From: Thermodesulfovibrionia bacterium
GTDB lineage: Bacteria; Nitrospirota; Thermodesulfovibrionia; UBA6902
Assembly (NCBI GenBank): GCA_020053105.1
Contig: JAGVNU010000085.1
Location: 89,124-153,123 of the forward strand
Length of the DNA stretch: 64,000 nt
Reading direction: 5' to 3'
Position numbers and translations under genes: made by a program. The first letter of the stretch is position 1, and the number at the start of each line of letters is the position of its first letter. The notes under the pieces are model-generated. The model worked only from the letters and a program-made list of their open reading frames with translations. It was not told the origin of the DNA and searched no databases. Of the stretch, positions 26,542-37,000 are shown piece after piece.

Positions 26542-27509
26542 TGAAATTAAAAGTACTGATAACCGCTCCCTATATGCAGAAAGAACTGGAAGATTATCGG
26601 AATGTATTTAAGGAAAATGACATCGAAATAGTTGTTCCACCTGTCAGGGAAAGACTTTCAGAGTCGGAACTGCTGGAATGGATCGGAGATATTGACGGGG
26701 TCGTTGCAGGTGATGACCAGTTTACCGCCAGGGTATTGAAATCTGCACCAAAACTGAAGGTCATCTCTAAATGGGGTACAGGCATTGATTCATTTGACCG
26801 CAAGGCAGCCGGGGAACTTGGAATAGCCATTCGAAATACCCCCGGTGCGTTCAATGAGCCTGTGGCTGACCAGGTCCTTGGATATATGCTCTCATTTGCC
26901 AGGCAGATACCCTGGATAGACAAACGGATGAAAGACGGCGATTGGAACAAGATCCAGTGTTTTTCGCTTTCGGGCCGTACATTGGGAATCATTGGTGTTG
27001 GAAATACCGGGAAGGCTGTGGCCGAACGGGCAGCGGCATTTAAAATGCGTTTGCTGGGAAACGATGTTTCTGAAATGCCGAAGGACTTTTTGGAAAGGAC
27101 TGGCATTGAAATGGTGGACAAAGAAACCTTGCTGCGCGAAAGCGATTTTGTCAGTTTGAACTGTGACCTGAATCCGACCAGTTACCATATTATGGGAAGA
27201 GATGAATTTGCCCGGATGAAGCCGACAGCCTACTTTATTAATGCAGCCCGGGGGCCGCTGGTAGATGAGCCTGAGCTTGTAGAAGCATTACAGAAGAAGA
27301 AAATTGCAGGCGCGGGTCTGGATGTATTTGAGAATGAGCCCTTACCGAAGGACAGTCCGCTGCTGTCGATGTCCAATGTACTCCTGTCTCCTCATAATGC
27401 AAATAGCAGCAGGGAGCACTGGAGGCGTATACATGAGTCTACTATAAAAAATCTTCTTGAGGTGCTTAAAGAGCATAGAGAGCATCGGGAAATGGCATTG
27501 AAAAGTTGA
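26541..27509 (+). CDS. D-isomer-specific 2-hydroxyacid dehydrogenase (phosphoglycerate dehydrogenase-like)
   Basis: A 322-residue NAD-dependent dehydrogenase. The Rossmann motif is GIIGVGNTGKAVAERA (~151), with catalytic Arg in NAARGPLVDE (~235), Glu in FENEPLP (~264) and His in LSPHNANSS (~283). It lacks the C-terminal ACT/regulatory domain of serine-pathway SerA, and the position inside the glycan locus argues for a role in making a sugar acid or a 2-hydroxyacid substituent rather than serine. Overlap by one base with the cytidylyltransferase gene implies coupled expression. Substrate unknown. Confidence 0.88.
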   Translation: MKLKVLITAPYMQKELEDYRNVFKENDIEIVVPPVRERLSESELLEWIGDIDGVVAGDDQFTARVLKSAPKLKVISKWGTGIDSFDRKAAGELGIAIRNTPGAFNEPVADQVLGYMLSFARQIPWIDKRMKDGDWNKIQCFSLSGRTLGIIGVGNTGKAVAERAAAFKMRLLGNDVSEMPKDFLERTGIEMVDKETLLRESDFVSLNCDLNPTSYHIMGRDEFARMKPTAYFINAARGPLVDEPELVEALQKKKIAGAGLDVFENEPLPKDSPLLSMSNVLLSPHNANSSREHWRRIHESTIKNLLEVLKEHREHREMALKS

Positions 27510-27588
27510 TATCCCGGCGCCGTGCTGATGGAAAATCCTGGGATAAATACATTCTCTGGAATTTAATGAATTTATAATGAGGCATAAA

Positions 27589-28842
27589 ATGAAAATCCTG
27601 CTTGTTTCACTTTACTTTGATCCGAATGCCATGGCAGTCCGGCTGTTGTCGTCAGTGCTTAAGCGGGACTTCCCCGAAGATACAGTCAACACTCTTTTTT
27701 TAAGCCACAAAGGCAAACCTCCCCGAATGGATTTTGATTTAGAGACCCCGGATGATCTAAAGGCCATCCAGGAGTTTATTGTACGGTTGAGTCCTGATGT
27801 GGTGGGAATAAGCTTAATGTTCAATTATCTTCCACGTGCCGTCCAGCTGACCCGGGCGATAAGAGAGGTGAACGACGCAAAGATATTGTGGGGCGGTGTT
27901 CATCCTACACTTAACCCGGAAGAATGTACTGAATATGCTGATTTGGTATTTGTGGGGGAAGCGGAAGCGGCACTGACGCTGGCTGTCCAGCGGCTTAAAG
28001 ACAATCAGCCTGTCATAAATATCCCCGGGATATGGTATCGTGAAAATGGCGAAGTTAAAGGTAATGGAACATGCCCTGCCTGCGAAGATCTCGATTCTCT
28101 CCCGCCTCCTGATTACGAGTTTGAAACACACTTTGTTTTTTCCCCTGAGAACCACGCGGTGATACCTATGCGTTCAGAATATATATCAGAGTCCAAACTG
28201 GCGTTCTATGGCGGAGTGCCGTTTCACAGGGTGATGACTGCCCGCGGCTGTTCGCAGGCGTGCTCCTATTGTATCAATTCCAGGATGAGAGAAATCCTGG
28301 GTCTGAAAAAGTATATTCGTCAACGCTCGCTAGAGAGCGTTATCAGAGAATTGGAATATGTGGCGGAATTGGGCATTTTTAAGCGCATCATGTTTATTGA
28401 CGATGATTTCTGCCTCAGGTCAGTAGCCTGGCTTGAAGAGTTCGCGAAAACATACAAACAGAAAATCGCCCTTCCTTTTGGCTGTCAGGCCACCCCGGGT
28501 AGGGTAACGAGAGAGAAAGTCAGATTGATAAGGGAAGCCGGGGGTACATTCATAAATATCGGCGTGCAGACCGGAAGCGATAAACTGAATTCAGAAGTGT
28601 TCAACAGGAACCTCGGCAGAAAACACGTGCTCCGGGCAGCCGGAATATTGGCGGAAGAAGTCCCTGACATAGGCCGGGGATTTGATTTTCTTATAAGAAA
28701 TCCGTACGAGTCCCTGTCTGATAAGGTGGAAACTGCAAGTCTGTTGATGGAGCTGCCGCTGCCGTTTGTCGTGCGTACTTACGCTCTTACTTTTTCCCGG
28801 GACTGGCTCTTACTGAACGCGCGTATCAGGAGGGCCTTTTAA
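27589..28842 (+). CDS. B12-binding radical SAM protein, N-terminal part of a frameshifted gene
   Basis: Residues ~1-140 form a cobalamin-binding-type Rossmann domain (MKILLVSLYFDPNAMAVRLL, DVVGISLMFN, WGGVHPTLNPEE, FVGEAE). A radical SAM barrel follows with the cluster motif CSQACSYC (~residue 221) and a VQTGSD segment. Such enzymes often C-methylate unreactive carbons, though many do other radical chemistry. The start is ATG 27589 behind TGAGG. Near 28788-28800 the reading frame is lost: one extra T in the run at 28791-28795 would turn the read RTYALTFSRDW into RTYALTFFPG and join it to the frame that continues to 29456. So 27589-29456 is one disrupted gene (~620 residues intact), by mutation or by sequencing error. 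Confidence 0.82.
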   Translation: MKILLVSLYFDPNAMAVRLLSSVLKRDFPEDTVNTLFLSHKGKPPRMDFDLETPDDLKAIQEFIVRLSPDVVGISLMFNYLPRAVQLTRAIREVNDAKILWGGVHPTLNPEECTEYADLVFVGEAEAALTLAVQRLKDNQPVINIPGIWYRENGEVKGNGTCPACEDLDSLPPPDYEFETHFVFSPENHAVIPMRSEYISESKLAFYGGVPFHRVMTARGCSQACSYCINSRMREILGLKKYIRQRSLESVIRELEYVAELGIFKRIMFIDDDFCLRSVAWLEEFAKTYKQKIALPFGCQATPGRVTREKVRLIREAGGTFINIGVQTGSDKLNSEVFNRNLGRKHVLRAAGILAEEVPDIGRGFDFLIRNPYESLSDKVETASLLMELPLPFVVRTYALTFSRDWLLLNARIRRAF

Positions 28843-28907
28843 CAGACGGGAAGGCAAGCAGTATCTATGATTATGACGGATCAAGCGAAGAAAATGAGTG
28901 GCAGGAG

Positions 28908-29456
28908 GTGTTAGGAAATGCCCCCAATATATCCAGAGAGGACCGTATTCATTTGCTGGCCCGACTCAAGGAAAAACCACCTGCTTCTGTTTGTGATCTG
29001 ATTGAGATGCTTAAAAAAGCCGGGGCTCAAAAAAAGAAGGAAGCGCCGGAAGCGAAGACACCAGAAAAGAAACGAAATGAAATAAAGCAGACAACCTTGC
29101 GGGATCAAATTAATAATCATTATGGCGCAGGTGTCTCTCTCTTGAAACAGACAAAATATGAAGACGCACGCTTTGAATTTGAGAGGGCCGTAACAATACT
29201 GGAGGAGCTGGCATCAACAATAAACGCCAGCGGACAAGATGCCAATGAGGACCTCAAGCAGCTGTCAGCCAGCTATATACATATTTCGATGCAGCTGCTC
29301 GAATGTTATCATGCCAGGGGGTACTATCCGGAGGCACATGAATTAGTCAATAAATTATTGGAAAGCAGATTATTCATAGTCCCTGCGGAGCACCAGAACG
29401 TTTTTAGAAGATGGTTATTAAAATACAACGCTATGGAAGTGACAAACAGCCGATAG
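28908..29456 (+). CDS. C-terminal part of the frameshifted radical SAM gene (TPR-like tail)
   Basis: This frame is open back to the slip site near 28791 and reads FFPGLALTERAYQEGLL, the normal end of a radical SAM barrel, before the GTG at 28908. Therefore it is probably not an independent gene, although GCAGGAG precedes the GTG. After a charged linker rich in Lys and Glu, residues from about 29100 on form two or three TPR-like helix pairs (INNHYGAGVSLLKQTKYEDA, ECYHARGYYPEAHELVNKLL). Similar TPR tails end several other proteins of the locus, which supports the reconstruction as one protein. Confidence 0.7.
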   Translation: MLGNAPNISREDRIHLLARLKEKPPASVCDLIEMLKKAGAQKKKEAPEAKTPEKKRNEIKQTTLRDQINNHYGAGVSLLKQTKYEDARFEFERAVTILEELASTINASGQDANEDLKQLSASYIHISMQLLECYHARGYYPEAHELVNKLLESRLFIVPAEHQNVFRRWLLKYNAMEVTNSR

Positions 29457-29527
29457 GCGACAGGGGCTGACGTGAGACTATATGCCGAAGGCATAAGCGC
29501 CGGGACTAACAGCAGACAAAGGTGGAT

Positions 29528-30259
29528 ATGAGAACAGTACTTGTAACAGGAGCAGGCGGCGGAATAGGAAAGTCCGTCTGTGAGGTTTTTTTAAGAGAAG
29601 GGTACAAAGTGACAGGCGTTGACTGCCGGGAGACGGCGGGGCTGAACTATGAGGTACTGCATTTCGATATCAGCAGGCTTCGGACCCCCGGGTCTGACAG
29701 TGAACAATTTTATAAACGTGCAGAAAAACTGTGCGGAGGCAGGCTGGACGCGCTGGTAAATAATGCGGCAGTTCAGATTGTAAAACCTGTCAATGAAATT
29801 ACTGTGGAGGATTGGGACATAACGCTTGATACAAACCTGCTCGCGCCTTTCTGGCTGGTCCAGCGGTTTCTTCCCATGCTCCGGAAAGCTAAGGGAAGTG
29901 TAGTAAATATTTCGAGCATTCATGCGGCACTGACGAAAAAAGAATTCACCGCTTATTCGACAAGCAAGGGTGCGCTTGTCTCGCTGACCCGTGCGCTTGC
30001 ACTGGAACTTGCACCGGATGTACGCGTGAACGCAGTTTTGCCTGCTGCCACCGATACCCCCATGCTCCGCGACGGATTCAGGAACAATCCTGCCGGGCTG
30101 AAGGAACTGGGGGCTTATCATCCATTGAACCGGATTGCAAAACCTGAAGAAGTAGCTCAGACAGTCCTGTTTTTGACAAGTCCTCAAGCCTCCTTTATCA
30201 CTGGTGCGGCTATAAATGTTGATGGCGGCATCGGGGCATATCTTCATGACCCGGCCTGA
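29528..30259 (+). CDS. Short-chain dehydrogenase/reductase (SDR)
   Basis: A 243-residue classical SDR starting at ATG 29528 after AGGTGG. Motifs: cofactor-binding VTGAGGGIGKS, NNAAVQ, the catalytic Ser in VNISSIHAAL and YSTSKGALVSL (Tyr-x-x-x-Lys), and a C-terminal GAAINVDGGIGA. It oxidises or reduces a hydroxyl with NAD(P). In Campylobacter the SDR PtmA is linked with PtmB in flagellin glycan synthesis, so with the cytidylyltransferase, dehydrogenase and cyclase this enzyme probably belongs to the sugar-making subset of the locus. Substrate not determinable. Confidence 0.9.
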   Translation: MRTVLVTGAGGGIGKSVCEVFLREGYKVTGVDCRETAGLNYEVLHFDISRLRTPGSDSEQFYKRAEKLCGGRLDALVNNAAVQIVKPVNEITVEDWDITLDTNLLAPFWLVQRFLPMLRKAKGSVVNISSIHAALTKKEFTAYSTSKGALVSLTRALALELAPDVRVNAVLPAATDTPMLRDGFRNNPAGLKELGAYHPLNRIAKPEEVAQTVLFLTSPQASFITGAAINVDGGIGAYLHDPA

Positions 30260-30262
30260 AAA

Positions 30263-31720
30263 ATGGAAATAAAAAAGGAACACATGGAAGATAAGATAGA
30301 AAAAATAAAGTCACTGACAAGAGAAGTTGATGGAAGGATCGCTTCTGAAGAAGCTGAACTGCTTTATAAGCTTGCATATGATTGTGAAGGGCAGGGCGTT
30401 ATAGTCGAGATCGGCAGCTTTCAGGGATATTCTACAATTTGGCTCGCATCCGGGTCCAGGGAAAGAAAGAGAGAAAAGGTCTATGCCGTTGATCCCCACT
30501 GTACCGACCTGCACGGCAACAATGAGCTGATCTTCAGGGGAAATTTAAAACAGACAGGGGTTGACGATTATGTTATTCCTATCGTCAAAACCTCAACCGA
30601 GGCAGCGAAGGACTGGAGCATGCCCATAAGACTGCTTTATATTGACGGTGCACATGATTATGAGAATGCAATGAACGACTTTCTCCTATGGGAGAAATAC
30701 CTGATAAACGGAGGGATTGTTGCATTCCATGACTGTTACTGTATTTTTTGGCCCGACGTCGGTAAAGTTGTGAGCGAGTGTATCTTTAATTCAGACAGGT
30801 TTGCTAATGCGGGCTGTGTCAATACAATTATTTATGCCAGAAAAGTGGAAGAGCTTACTGCGCATGAAAAGTCCGAAAAAGACAGTCTTATGAAGCGTCT
30901 TTTGCCGAGGATAAAGGCAGTGGACAATTGCCTTCAGGCTGAATCCATGATCAAAAGCGGCAGATATGAAGAAGCAGAAAACTTATTGAGGAGTTGTGAA
31001 AGTGATATCAATGATTATATTACACCTGAATACCGACTGCTTAATTTGAACAGTATCGGTAATTACTATAGAAGGATCGGCAGATATGAGAAAGCCGAGA
31101 AGGTATTTTGTGAGATTTTGGCACATAGCGACAACTGTAATCTGGGACATAAAAAGTATCGGGCACTTTTGAGTCTGGGAGACTTATACCTGGTTCAGAA
31201 GAAGTATGCGGAGGCGATGAACCTATATAAAGAGGCCATATCAAAAGAGGGGCTATTCAAAAAGGGAACATGGCAGGCGCTGCTCGGCCTCGGCAGGTGT
31301 TATTTCGCCCTGGGTGAATACGATAAGGCTGAACAGAATTTCACGGCGGCCCTCGCTATAGAAGGCAGGTCAGAAAGTGAGAGGTATTTTACGCTGCTTG
31401 GTCTTGGAAGAAGTTATTATGCCCTTAAAAATTATGGTCAGGCTGAAAAGAGACTTGCAGAAGCATTCTCAACAGCCGATATTGAAGGCGAATCGAAGGT
31501 GGGAGCGGCTGATTCGCTGGTCAGCTGCTTTTTTGCGCAGGGGAAATATGATGAGATATCCGGAGTGGTTGAAAAGGTATTGCTAATGGATGGTGTTTCT
31601 GAAGATGTAAAAATCAATCTTGTTCGAAAGATAAAACAGAGAATCAGTAATCTGTCGGACTCTGATCGACCGAAAAGAGTGAAATACATGCCGGCACAGG
31701 GTGAAAGAAAAAATGGTTAA
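30263..31720 (+). CDS. Class I SAM methyltransferase fused to TPR repeats
   Basis: A 485-residue two-part protein. Residues ~15-205 are a Methyltransf_24-type SAM methyltransferase: GVIVEIGSFQGYSTIWLA (SAM loop), VYAVDPHC, LLYIDGAHDYENAMNDF and GGIVAFHDCY. From ~225 to 470 come about six TPR units with regular G-x-Y-x-x-A spacing (RIGRYEKAEKVF, VQKKYAEAMNLY, ALGEYDKAEQNF, ALKNYGQAEKRL). The methyltransferase probably acts on a sugar or peptide bound or scaffolded by the TPRs. Start ATG 30263 lies 3 bases after the SDR stop; a second ATG at 30284 is possible. Confidence 0.87.
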   Translation: MEIKKEHMEDKIEKIKSLTREVDGRIASEEAELLYKLAYDCEGQGVIVEIGSFQGYSTIWLASGSRERKREKVYAVDPHCTDLHGNNELIFRGNLKQTGVDDYVIPIVKTSTEAAKDWSMPIRLLYIDGAHDYENAMNDFLLWEKYLINGGIVAFHDCYCIFWPDVGKVVSECIFNSDRFANAGCVNTIIYARKVEELTAHEKSEKDSLMKRLLPRIKAVDNCLQAESMIKSGRYEEAENLLRSCESDINDYITPEYRLLNLNSIGNYYRRIGRYEKAEKVFCEILAHSDNCNLGHKKYRALLSLGDLYLVQKKYAEAMNLYKEAISKEGLFKKGTWQALLGLGRCYFALGEYDKAEQNFTAALAIEGRSESERYFTLLGLGRSYYALKNYGQAEKRLAEAFSTADIEGESKVGAADSLVSCFFAQGKYDEISGVVEKVLLMDGVSEDVKINLVRKIKQRISNLSDSDRPKRVKYMPAQGERKNG

Positions 31721-31738
31721 AAAGAAAAGAGATAACGG

Positions 31739-34057
31739 ATGCCCAGGATTTCATCAATCATAGGAGAAAACGGCAACAAAATGGCTGTTATTACGCCTTC
31801 GTTGCTATGCAACTACAATTGCCCTTATTGCAGGATCAAGGCAAAAAAACGCTCCGGTTATGAACATGAGCTAAGTGAGTGGTCTGATGCGCTGGTCAAA
31901 AACGGGGCTCCTGTAATACATGTTGCGGGTGGTGAGCCGACGGTGCTAAAGGGCTTTGAAGAATTCGTGATTAAATATCCCTCACCCGTGAGAATGACAA
32001 CAAATTTATGGAAAGACCCCTCAAAATGGAGCCGTGAATTCTGGCATAAATTTGAATATATGACTCTATCATTTCACCCGAGCCACACGTCATTCGGAGA
32101 ATTCAGTGATAAGGTCGCCCGCCTAATGAAAGTATTTGCAGATACGGACAGACGTCCGGAGATCGCCTGCACAATAGTTGCATATCCTGAATATCTGGAC
32201 GACATAACGGGTTGGATAGAGAGGCTTACCGGACTGGGAGTCAATGCCAGGGGTCAATATTTTAATGCGCCTGCCAATGACAGCACTAAAACATATACGG
32301 ATTATGAACTTAACAAACTGAAAGACCTGAATATTCCGTTGAGTTCGAAAGTCGCGGGACAGGAAGTTTTCTCGGAACTTACTTTAAAGGAATGCAATGC
32401 AGGTATGCACTATACCCATATCAATATAAGGGGGATTGCAAGGCGATGTTCCAGGGACCAGGTGAGTCTCGGGAATATCTTTGATGGTTCTTTCAGATGG
32501 TTTGAAAAGAGGCAGCATTGTAAGTCAGCCTGTACCGAGGCATGTGATCTGGCGTTTGCAAAATACAGGACACTTGAGGTGTTAAAGAATGCTGAAGAAG
32601 GCAAATCAGGGGAGGCTGTTATGGGATCAGAAATGACCAAGGAAAATGTAACTATCGGAAGACGCAGGGATGAGGATATGAAAATGCCTGTACATAACCT
32701 CGAATACCAAAAGAAGGCCCTGGACCGGTTTGCAACATTTTGTTCCCATAAGGACAAGGATATTCTGGAAATCGGAAGTGATCCTGAATTGAGGGTCATT
32801 CAATATCTGGGGGAAAAGGCCAAATCCGTTTTTGGTATTACTAATGCAAGGCAGCACTGGAAATATACTGAATCCGGTGAAATTATTGTGTCCGGCAAAG
32901 TAAAGGCGGGGAATTACGATGCAAGGTCAATGCCGTTTGGTGACAGGAGTTTTGATGCTATCCTGAGCATAGCCACCTTTGAGCATATTATCGGGCTGGA
33001 GGTTGCCCTTGATGAAATGTACCGGGTATTAAGGCCCGGAGGAGTTGTATATTCGGCTTTCGGACCTATCTGGTCATGTGCCGTAGGGCATCACATTCAT
33101 TTGAATATTGATGATGATACTTTCTTCAGGTTCTGGAAGGAAGATTTGAACCCTGTTCCGAATTATTACCATTTGTTATATAACGAACAGGAATTGACGG
33201 ATATCCTTACTCCGAAATATGGGGATGTTCTGGCGCGAAAAATTGCCGGACAGGTTTACCATGCAGAACATATTAACCGACTTATGTATTCTGACTATAT
33301 TAGAATCTTAAAAGAGTCCAAATTTCATGTTGGCCGTATAGAGGATAAGGTAATCAGACCCATTAGTGAGAATGTGAAAGAAAAACTGACGGTTCTGTAC
33401 GGAAGCGATAATCATTACGAATGCGGAACAATCGAAGTTGTACTTTATAAACCCCGTGTGACCGCAGGGTATACGAAGGTAGAGGGAAATAATGAGCCTT
33501 TTACTAAAGCCGAAACCGGCGGTCTTAAGTCGCCCTTGTCTGCTTTGGAAGTGGCGGCATTAGCCGGTATCGCAGGAATGCGGTCTGAAAGACGAGAGAT
33601 ATATCCGGCCCTTTGCAATCTTTATATAGCTGCGGGGTGCACAGATATCCCCCGGGAGTGGATTGTAAAGGGTGTTGAACAGGACCCTGGATTAGCGCAA
33701 ACCCTGATTAAATTATGCGAGAAGTTTGTGGCGAACAATAACCCGGAACTGGCAATCGGGATGCTAACGGCGCTTCTTGAAGCCGATCCGGAAAACTATG
33801 AGGCATGGAATGACCTCGGTGCAGTGCAAACAATGCTCTTATCAAAAGCAGAAGAATCATTAAAAAGGGCTATTTCCATCAATAGTGGATATGAAAATTC
33901 GCATAAAAATATCGTCTCTTTATATTTAATGACAGGCAGGTTTGATCTTGCTGTTGAGGCATGCATGAAAGCACTTAGTAAAGAATCAGGCATCTCTACT
34001 GATGCAAGAATCGAGTTAGAGAATGTCTTGAAAGAACTGGAGTTGTCAAATGCGTAA
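31739..34057 (+). CDS. Radical SAM - SAM methyltransferase - TPR fusion protein
   Basis: A 772-residue fusion. Residues ~10-280 are a radical SAM domain with cluster motif CNYNCPYC (~24), AGGEPT and a Cys-rich C-terminal extension (CNAGMHY, RRCSRDQ, HCKSACTEACD) that could hold an auxiliary iron-sulfur cluster, as in SPASM/Twitch enzymes. Residues ~330-580 are a type-11 methyltransferase (DILEIGSDPELRVIQYLG, MPFGDRSFDAILSIATFEHI, MYRVLRPGG). From ~615 a TPR-like tail ends the protein. It overlaps the next gene by 8 bases. The combination implies two successive modifications of one substrate. No close characterised homologue is known to me. Confidence 0.85.
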   Translation: MPRISSIIGENGNKMAVITPSLLCNYNCPYCRIKAKKRSGYEHELSEWSDALVKNGAPVIHVAGGEPTVLKGFEEFVIKYPSPVRMTTNLWKDPSKWSREFWHKFEYMTLSFHPSHTSFGEFSDKVARLMKVFADTDRRPEIACTIVAYPEYLDDITGWIERLTGLGVNARGQYFNAPANDSTKTYTDYELNKLKDLNIPLSSKVAGQEVFSELTLKECNAGMHYTHINIRGIARRCSRDQVSLGNIFDGSFRWFEKRQHCKSACTEACDLAFAKYRTLEVLKNAEEGKSGEAVMGSEMTKENVTIGRRRDEDMKMPVHNLEYQKKALDRFATFCSHKDKDILEIGSDPELRVIQYLGEKAKSVFGITNARQHWKYTESGEIIVSGKVKAGNYDARSMPFGDRSFDAILSIATFEHIIGLEVALDEMYRVLRPGGVVYSAFGPIWSCAVGHHIHLNIDDDTFFRFWKEDLNPVPNYYHLLYNEQELTDILTPKYGDVLARKIAGQVYHAEHINRLMYSDYIRILKESKFHVGRIEDKVIRPISENVKEKLTVLYGSDNHYECGTIEVVLYKPRVTAGYTKVEGNNEPFTKAETGGLKSPLSALEVAALAGIAGMRSERREIYPALCNLYIAAGCTDIPREWIVKGVEQDPGLAQTLIKLCEKFVANNNPELAIGMLTALLEADPENYEAWNDLGAVQTMLLSKAEESLKRAISINSGYENSHKNIVSLYLMTGRFDLAVEACMKALSKESGISTDARIELENVLKELELSNA

Positions 34058-37000
34058 GACATTAATATTTATAGATCCCGGATACGATATCGACCTCGGT
34101 CACTACACACGTGAAGGTGAGTTGATAAGAGAAGAAGCAAAACAGGGGGGAATAGAGTTAAAGCATATTGTGAGTGTAAACGTTCCGGAGGACAAAGCGC
34201 TTGAACTCGGTTTGATTCGAAGATTCAAGCATAAAGCTGGACTTGAGTTTGTGGATGAACCTGAGGAGGCCCTTCGGGATTTCTATATTACACTTGATGG
34301 CATTCTTAAGGAGCAGCCGGAAAAAGAGGATCATTTATATGAGGTGCTTATGTATACGGGCCATACAATGCATCTGCCTCTTTTTGCGTATGCAGTAAAT
34401 AAACACGCGGAGAGGTTAAAGGGGCTCTCTGCCCATATCTGTCTGTTCTATCTTGATATGGAATTTTGCAGGGGTGAAGAAGCCCGGAAATACAAAAACA
34501 TTCTGAAAAATATTTCCAGGTTAGTCGAGACATATGACCCGCATATGCTCATGACTATTTGTAGTGATTCAGAAAGGACAAGGGATATTTATGCGGCGTA
34601 TTTTAAGAGAAAAATCAGGATACTGCCTTTTCCCATTGAAGCCATCCCTTCGACTGTACGGTCTGAGTCAAGTCTGCCTAGGAGGATAAAGATCGGCTAT
34701 ATAGGCAATACCATTAAAAGGACAGGATATGATTTTGTTTACGAAGCATATAAAAAGATTTCAGGAAAGGTCATCTTTAAGAATGTTGAGTTTAAAATAA
34801 AGCACACCCCTAGAGAAGAATTAATTGATATTTTCAGAATGTTTTTACGCGAGAACTGGAATATCACCCATATAATAAATTTTCTGAGCAATGAGGAATT
34901 GCATGAATTTTATGCAGACTGTGATATTATCCTGCTGCCATATTCAAAAAAGTATTACCCATGTCAAACTTCGGGTGTTGTGGTGGAAGCAATATCAAAA
35001 AATAAAATCCTAATTGTCCCGGAGGACACGTGGCTGGCTGATAAGATAAAAGTCTATGGCTCTGGAGAGACATTTCTTTCTGATGATCTTGACAGTTTTG
35101 TTACGGCCCTGGAAAAGGTAGTAATTGATTTTCAGCGCTACAAAGAGAAATGCCATAGAAATATTAATGAATTTTGTTCTCACTACTCGGCTTCTAATCT
35201 ATTTGCGGAGTTAGGGCTGAAGAGTTCATCTGCTGGTAAAAGGAAGAAAGAATATAAAGTGGCAGACACTTCCCTGGTATCCCGTGACTTGATGAAACGA
35301 TACCTTGCCGTGATTGATAAACAGCAGAAATCCGGAGGAGGTAAAATCAATTCTCATGTCTGCGATAACTATGTAATCGAAATTAATTCTCATATAAATG
35401 AAGGGCGCAATGCGCTTGCAGTTGAATCCTGCAGAAGAGCACTTAATGAAAGAGAGAGAGTTTCTTCCGAAGTGAAATGCAAGCTCATAAATCTTTTATG
35501 GAATGTTGCTCCGGAGGAGGCGGAGTGGGAATGTATGAGGACCTTGTCACAGGACTGCATATCGGATACATGGATATTCAAGCGGCTGTTGAAGCTAGGG
35601 AGAATACATATAAATAACAGTAATAATAATTCGGCTGAGGATTTCTTAAAGAAGGCACTGGCCATAAAAGGGATGCCGGAAGAAACTATGGTAAAGGCCG
35701 TTATTGAACTTGTACAAATGTATTTAAGCGTACAAAAAAATGAAGAGGCTGAATCCGAAGTATTAAAAATCCTCGAGTGTGAAAAGATACGCAATCAGAG
35801 CCGTCATACACTGCTGCAGTTGCTTGCTTTGGCGTATTTGAATAAAAAAGAACATAAGAAGGCAGAAGCAGTATTAATCCGGGCCCTCGCGGTTAAAAGA
35901 AATACGGTAAATGATGACAGTAAAATATATCCGGAAAAATCAGGAACAGAGGACCTCAATGAGAAGGAAGCGAGCAGATTGAACATGCAGGGAGAGGCGC
36001 TTTTTATGCAGGGTGATATAGAAGGTGCATTCAATTGTTTTAAAAGCGCTCTTCAGCTTGCACCGGAAGATGTGACAGCCAATAATAATATCGGGGTCAT
36101 ATACATGCAGACCGGAGAAATGCAGAAAAGCATTGAACACTTTACTCGCGTTCTGAGGACAGACCCTTACAACAGGGATACAACAATCAACTGTGCTGAA
36201 CTCATGAATGGGGCAGGGGAGGTTGAATCCGCAATTAAACTGTATAAGGCATATCTAACTGTCAATCCTGATGATGAAGAAGTGCAGGGGCTGATGAAAG
36301 ATGTCCTGGATATAAAGGGCGGTGACGGGGTGAATATAATGTATGTTCCCGGCTTTGATACGGAAGAAGAGCTTGCGGACCAGTACTACAGAATAATCTG
36401 GCATATGAACCCTGTAATTGACAGTATTAAAAATATCTATGTGCCGGTATCATTTGATGATCTATATGAATTGGATATGCCGTCTTACCTGGATCCTGAA
36501 ATTAAAAAAATGGAGGGCAAATTTGAGGAGAAGTTTATTCTGTTCCCGAATAACAATAAAGATCTGTGGAGCCTGTACCTGGCAAAAACAGATATTATGA
36601 TGAACTGGAAGCTGGATTTTACTCACAATAATGGGCAGGTGGATATGCTTGTAAGGGACTCATTACAAAAAAAGAAGAAGTGGGAGGTTGATAAAAGAAA
36701 AGTCCAGCAGGACGGTCTCATGTATTTGAGGATGTCGCATGATGCAAACAGGAATTATAAGGCTGATCTGCAGGACTCCCGGGATAAGTTTGAGGAGTTT
36801 ATGAATAGTATGGGAGCAGTCAGAAGGGGGTACATATTCGGTACAGGACCTTCACTGGAAGAGGCCATAGGATACGATTTTTCAGATGGAGTTACAATTG
36901 CATGCAACAGTATGGTGAAAAACGAGGACCTCTTGAGACATATTAATCCTAAGGCGGTTGTATTTGGTGATCCTATATTCCATGGGGGATGCTCAAGTTA

